Origin: Poteriospumella lacustris
Lineage: Eukaryota > Sar > Chrysophyceae > Chromulinales > Dinobryaceae
DNA length: 64,000 nucleotides
Direction: 5' to 3'
Assembly: GCA_008000375.1 (NCBI GenBank)
Contig: SMOI01000101.1
Span: forward strand, 42,955 to 106,954
Shown: positions 63,926-64,000 of the stretch, piece by piece
Layout of the letters: the number at the start of each line of letters is the position of its first letter
Numbering within the stretch: position 1 is the first letter of the stretch
Made by a program: the position numbers and the translations under genes
Notes under the pieces: generated by a model
What the model saw: the letters and a program-made list of their open reading frames with translations, nothing else
The model's database searches: none
What the model was told of the DNA's origin: nothing

Positions 63926-64000
<75 letters not shown>
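63926..64000. repeat. (GAC)n trinucleotide tract running off the window
   Basis: At least 25 perfect copies to the last base. It could be a microsatellite or encode a poly-Asp/poly-Arg/poly-Thr or, on the other strand, poly-Val/Ser/Arg segment of a gene beyond the edge. Confidence 0.95.

Overview
The window is nuclear DNA of a flagellated, non-animal eukaryote, most likely a stramenopile of the oomycete type. The evidence is: short GT-AG introns (nearly all 59-139 nt) that reconnect reading frames exactly; a compact layout of about 27 protein genes on both strands; a sperm-tail PG-rich repeat protein, which points to an axoneme; a PT-rich single-pass surface protein; two long APC amino-acid transporters; and a Crinkler/RHS-like P-loop NTPase. 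The species is not identified. No tRNA, rRNA or CRISPR was seen. All exon boundaries are read by eye from frame and splice consensus.

Layout. 0-11.5 kb: Tudor-like protein (+), NOP10 (-), CCA-adding enzyme (+), phosphopantothenoylcysteine decarboxylase (-), Crinkler/RHS-like NTPase (-) with a short repeat on either side, a four-helix membrane protein (-), and a small Cys-rich protein (+). 11.5-17.2 kb: GRIP-domain golgin (-), an unidentified gene (+), and a short SLT11/RBM22-like splicing factor (-). 17.16-22.94 kb: a large palindrome carrying two identical copies of PAT1, the mRNA-decapping activator. 22.9-34.2 kb: DUF924-TilS fusion (+), a zeta-toxin-fold-like protein (-), a TANGO2 homologue with a long insert (+), and a coiled-coil protein of more than 1,300 residues (-). 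The stretch from about 17.4 to 33.7 kb is clearly GC-richer than its flanks. 34.6-44.9 kb: an unknown gene interrupted by an in-frame TGA (-), APC transporter 1 (-), a second four-helix protein (+), a PT-rich type II membrane protein (-), and serine carboxypeptidase (-). 45.3-53 kb: unknown gene (+), a PLP-dependent ACC deaminase/D-cysteine desulfhydrase family enzyme (-), RidA (-), a WW/amino-methyltransferase protein (+), and a HERP-like ERAD protein (-). 53.4-64 kb: STPGR flagellar protein (+), CUL1-type cullin (-), aspartyl/asparaginyl beta-hydroxylase (+), APC transporter 2 (+), then a long pyrimidine-rich gene-free tail ending in a (GAC)n tract that runs off the window.

Most genes are ordinary housekeeping ones: tRNA maturation, snoRNP, splicing, mRNA decay, coenzyme A, ubiquitin ligase, ERAD and Golgi tethering. 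The points that stand out are: the PAT1 palindrome, whose arms also copy the promoter and start codon used by two unrelated outward genes; the TSPP-motif methyltransferase fused to a WW-like N-terminus; the adjacent PLP-enzyme/RidA pair, which fits one metabolite-damage pathway; and a gene whose frame and splice sites are intact except for one TGA codon.
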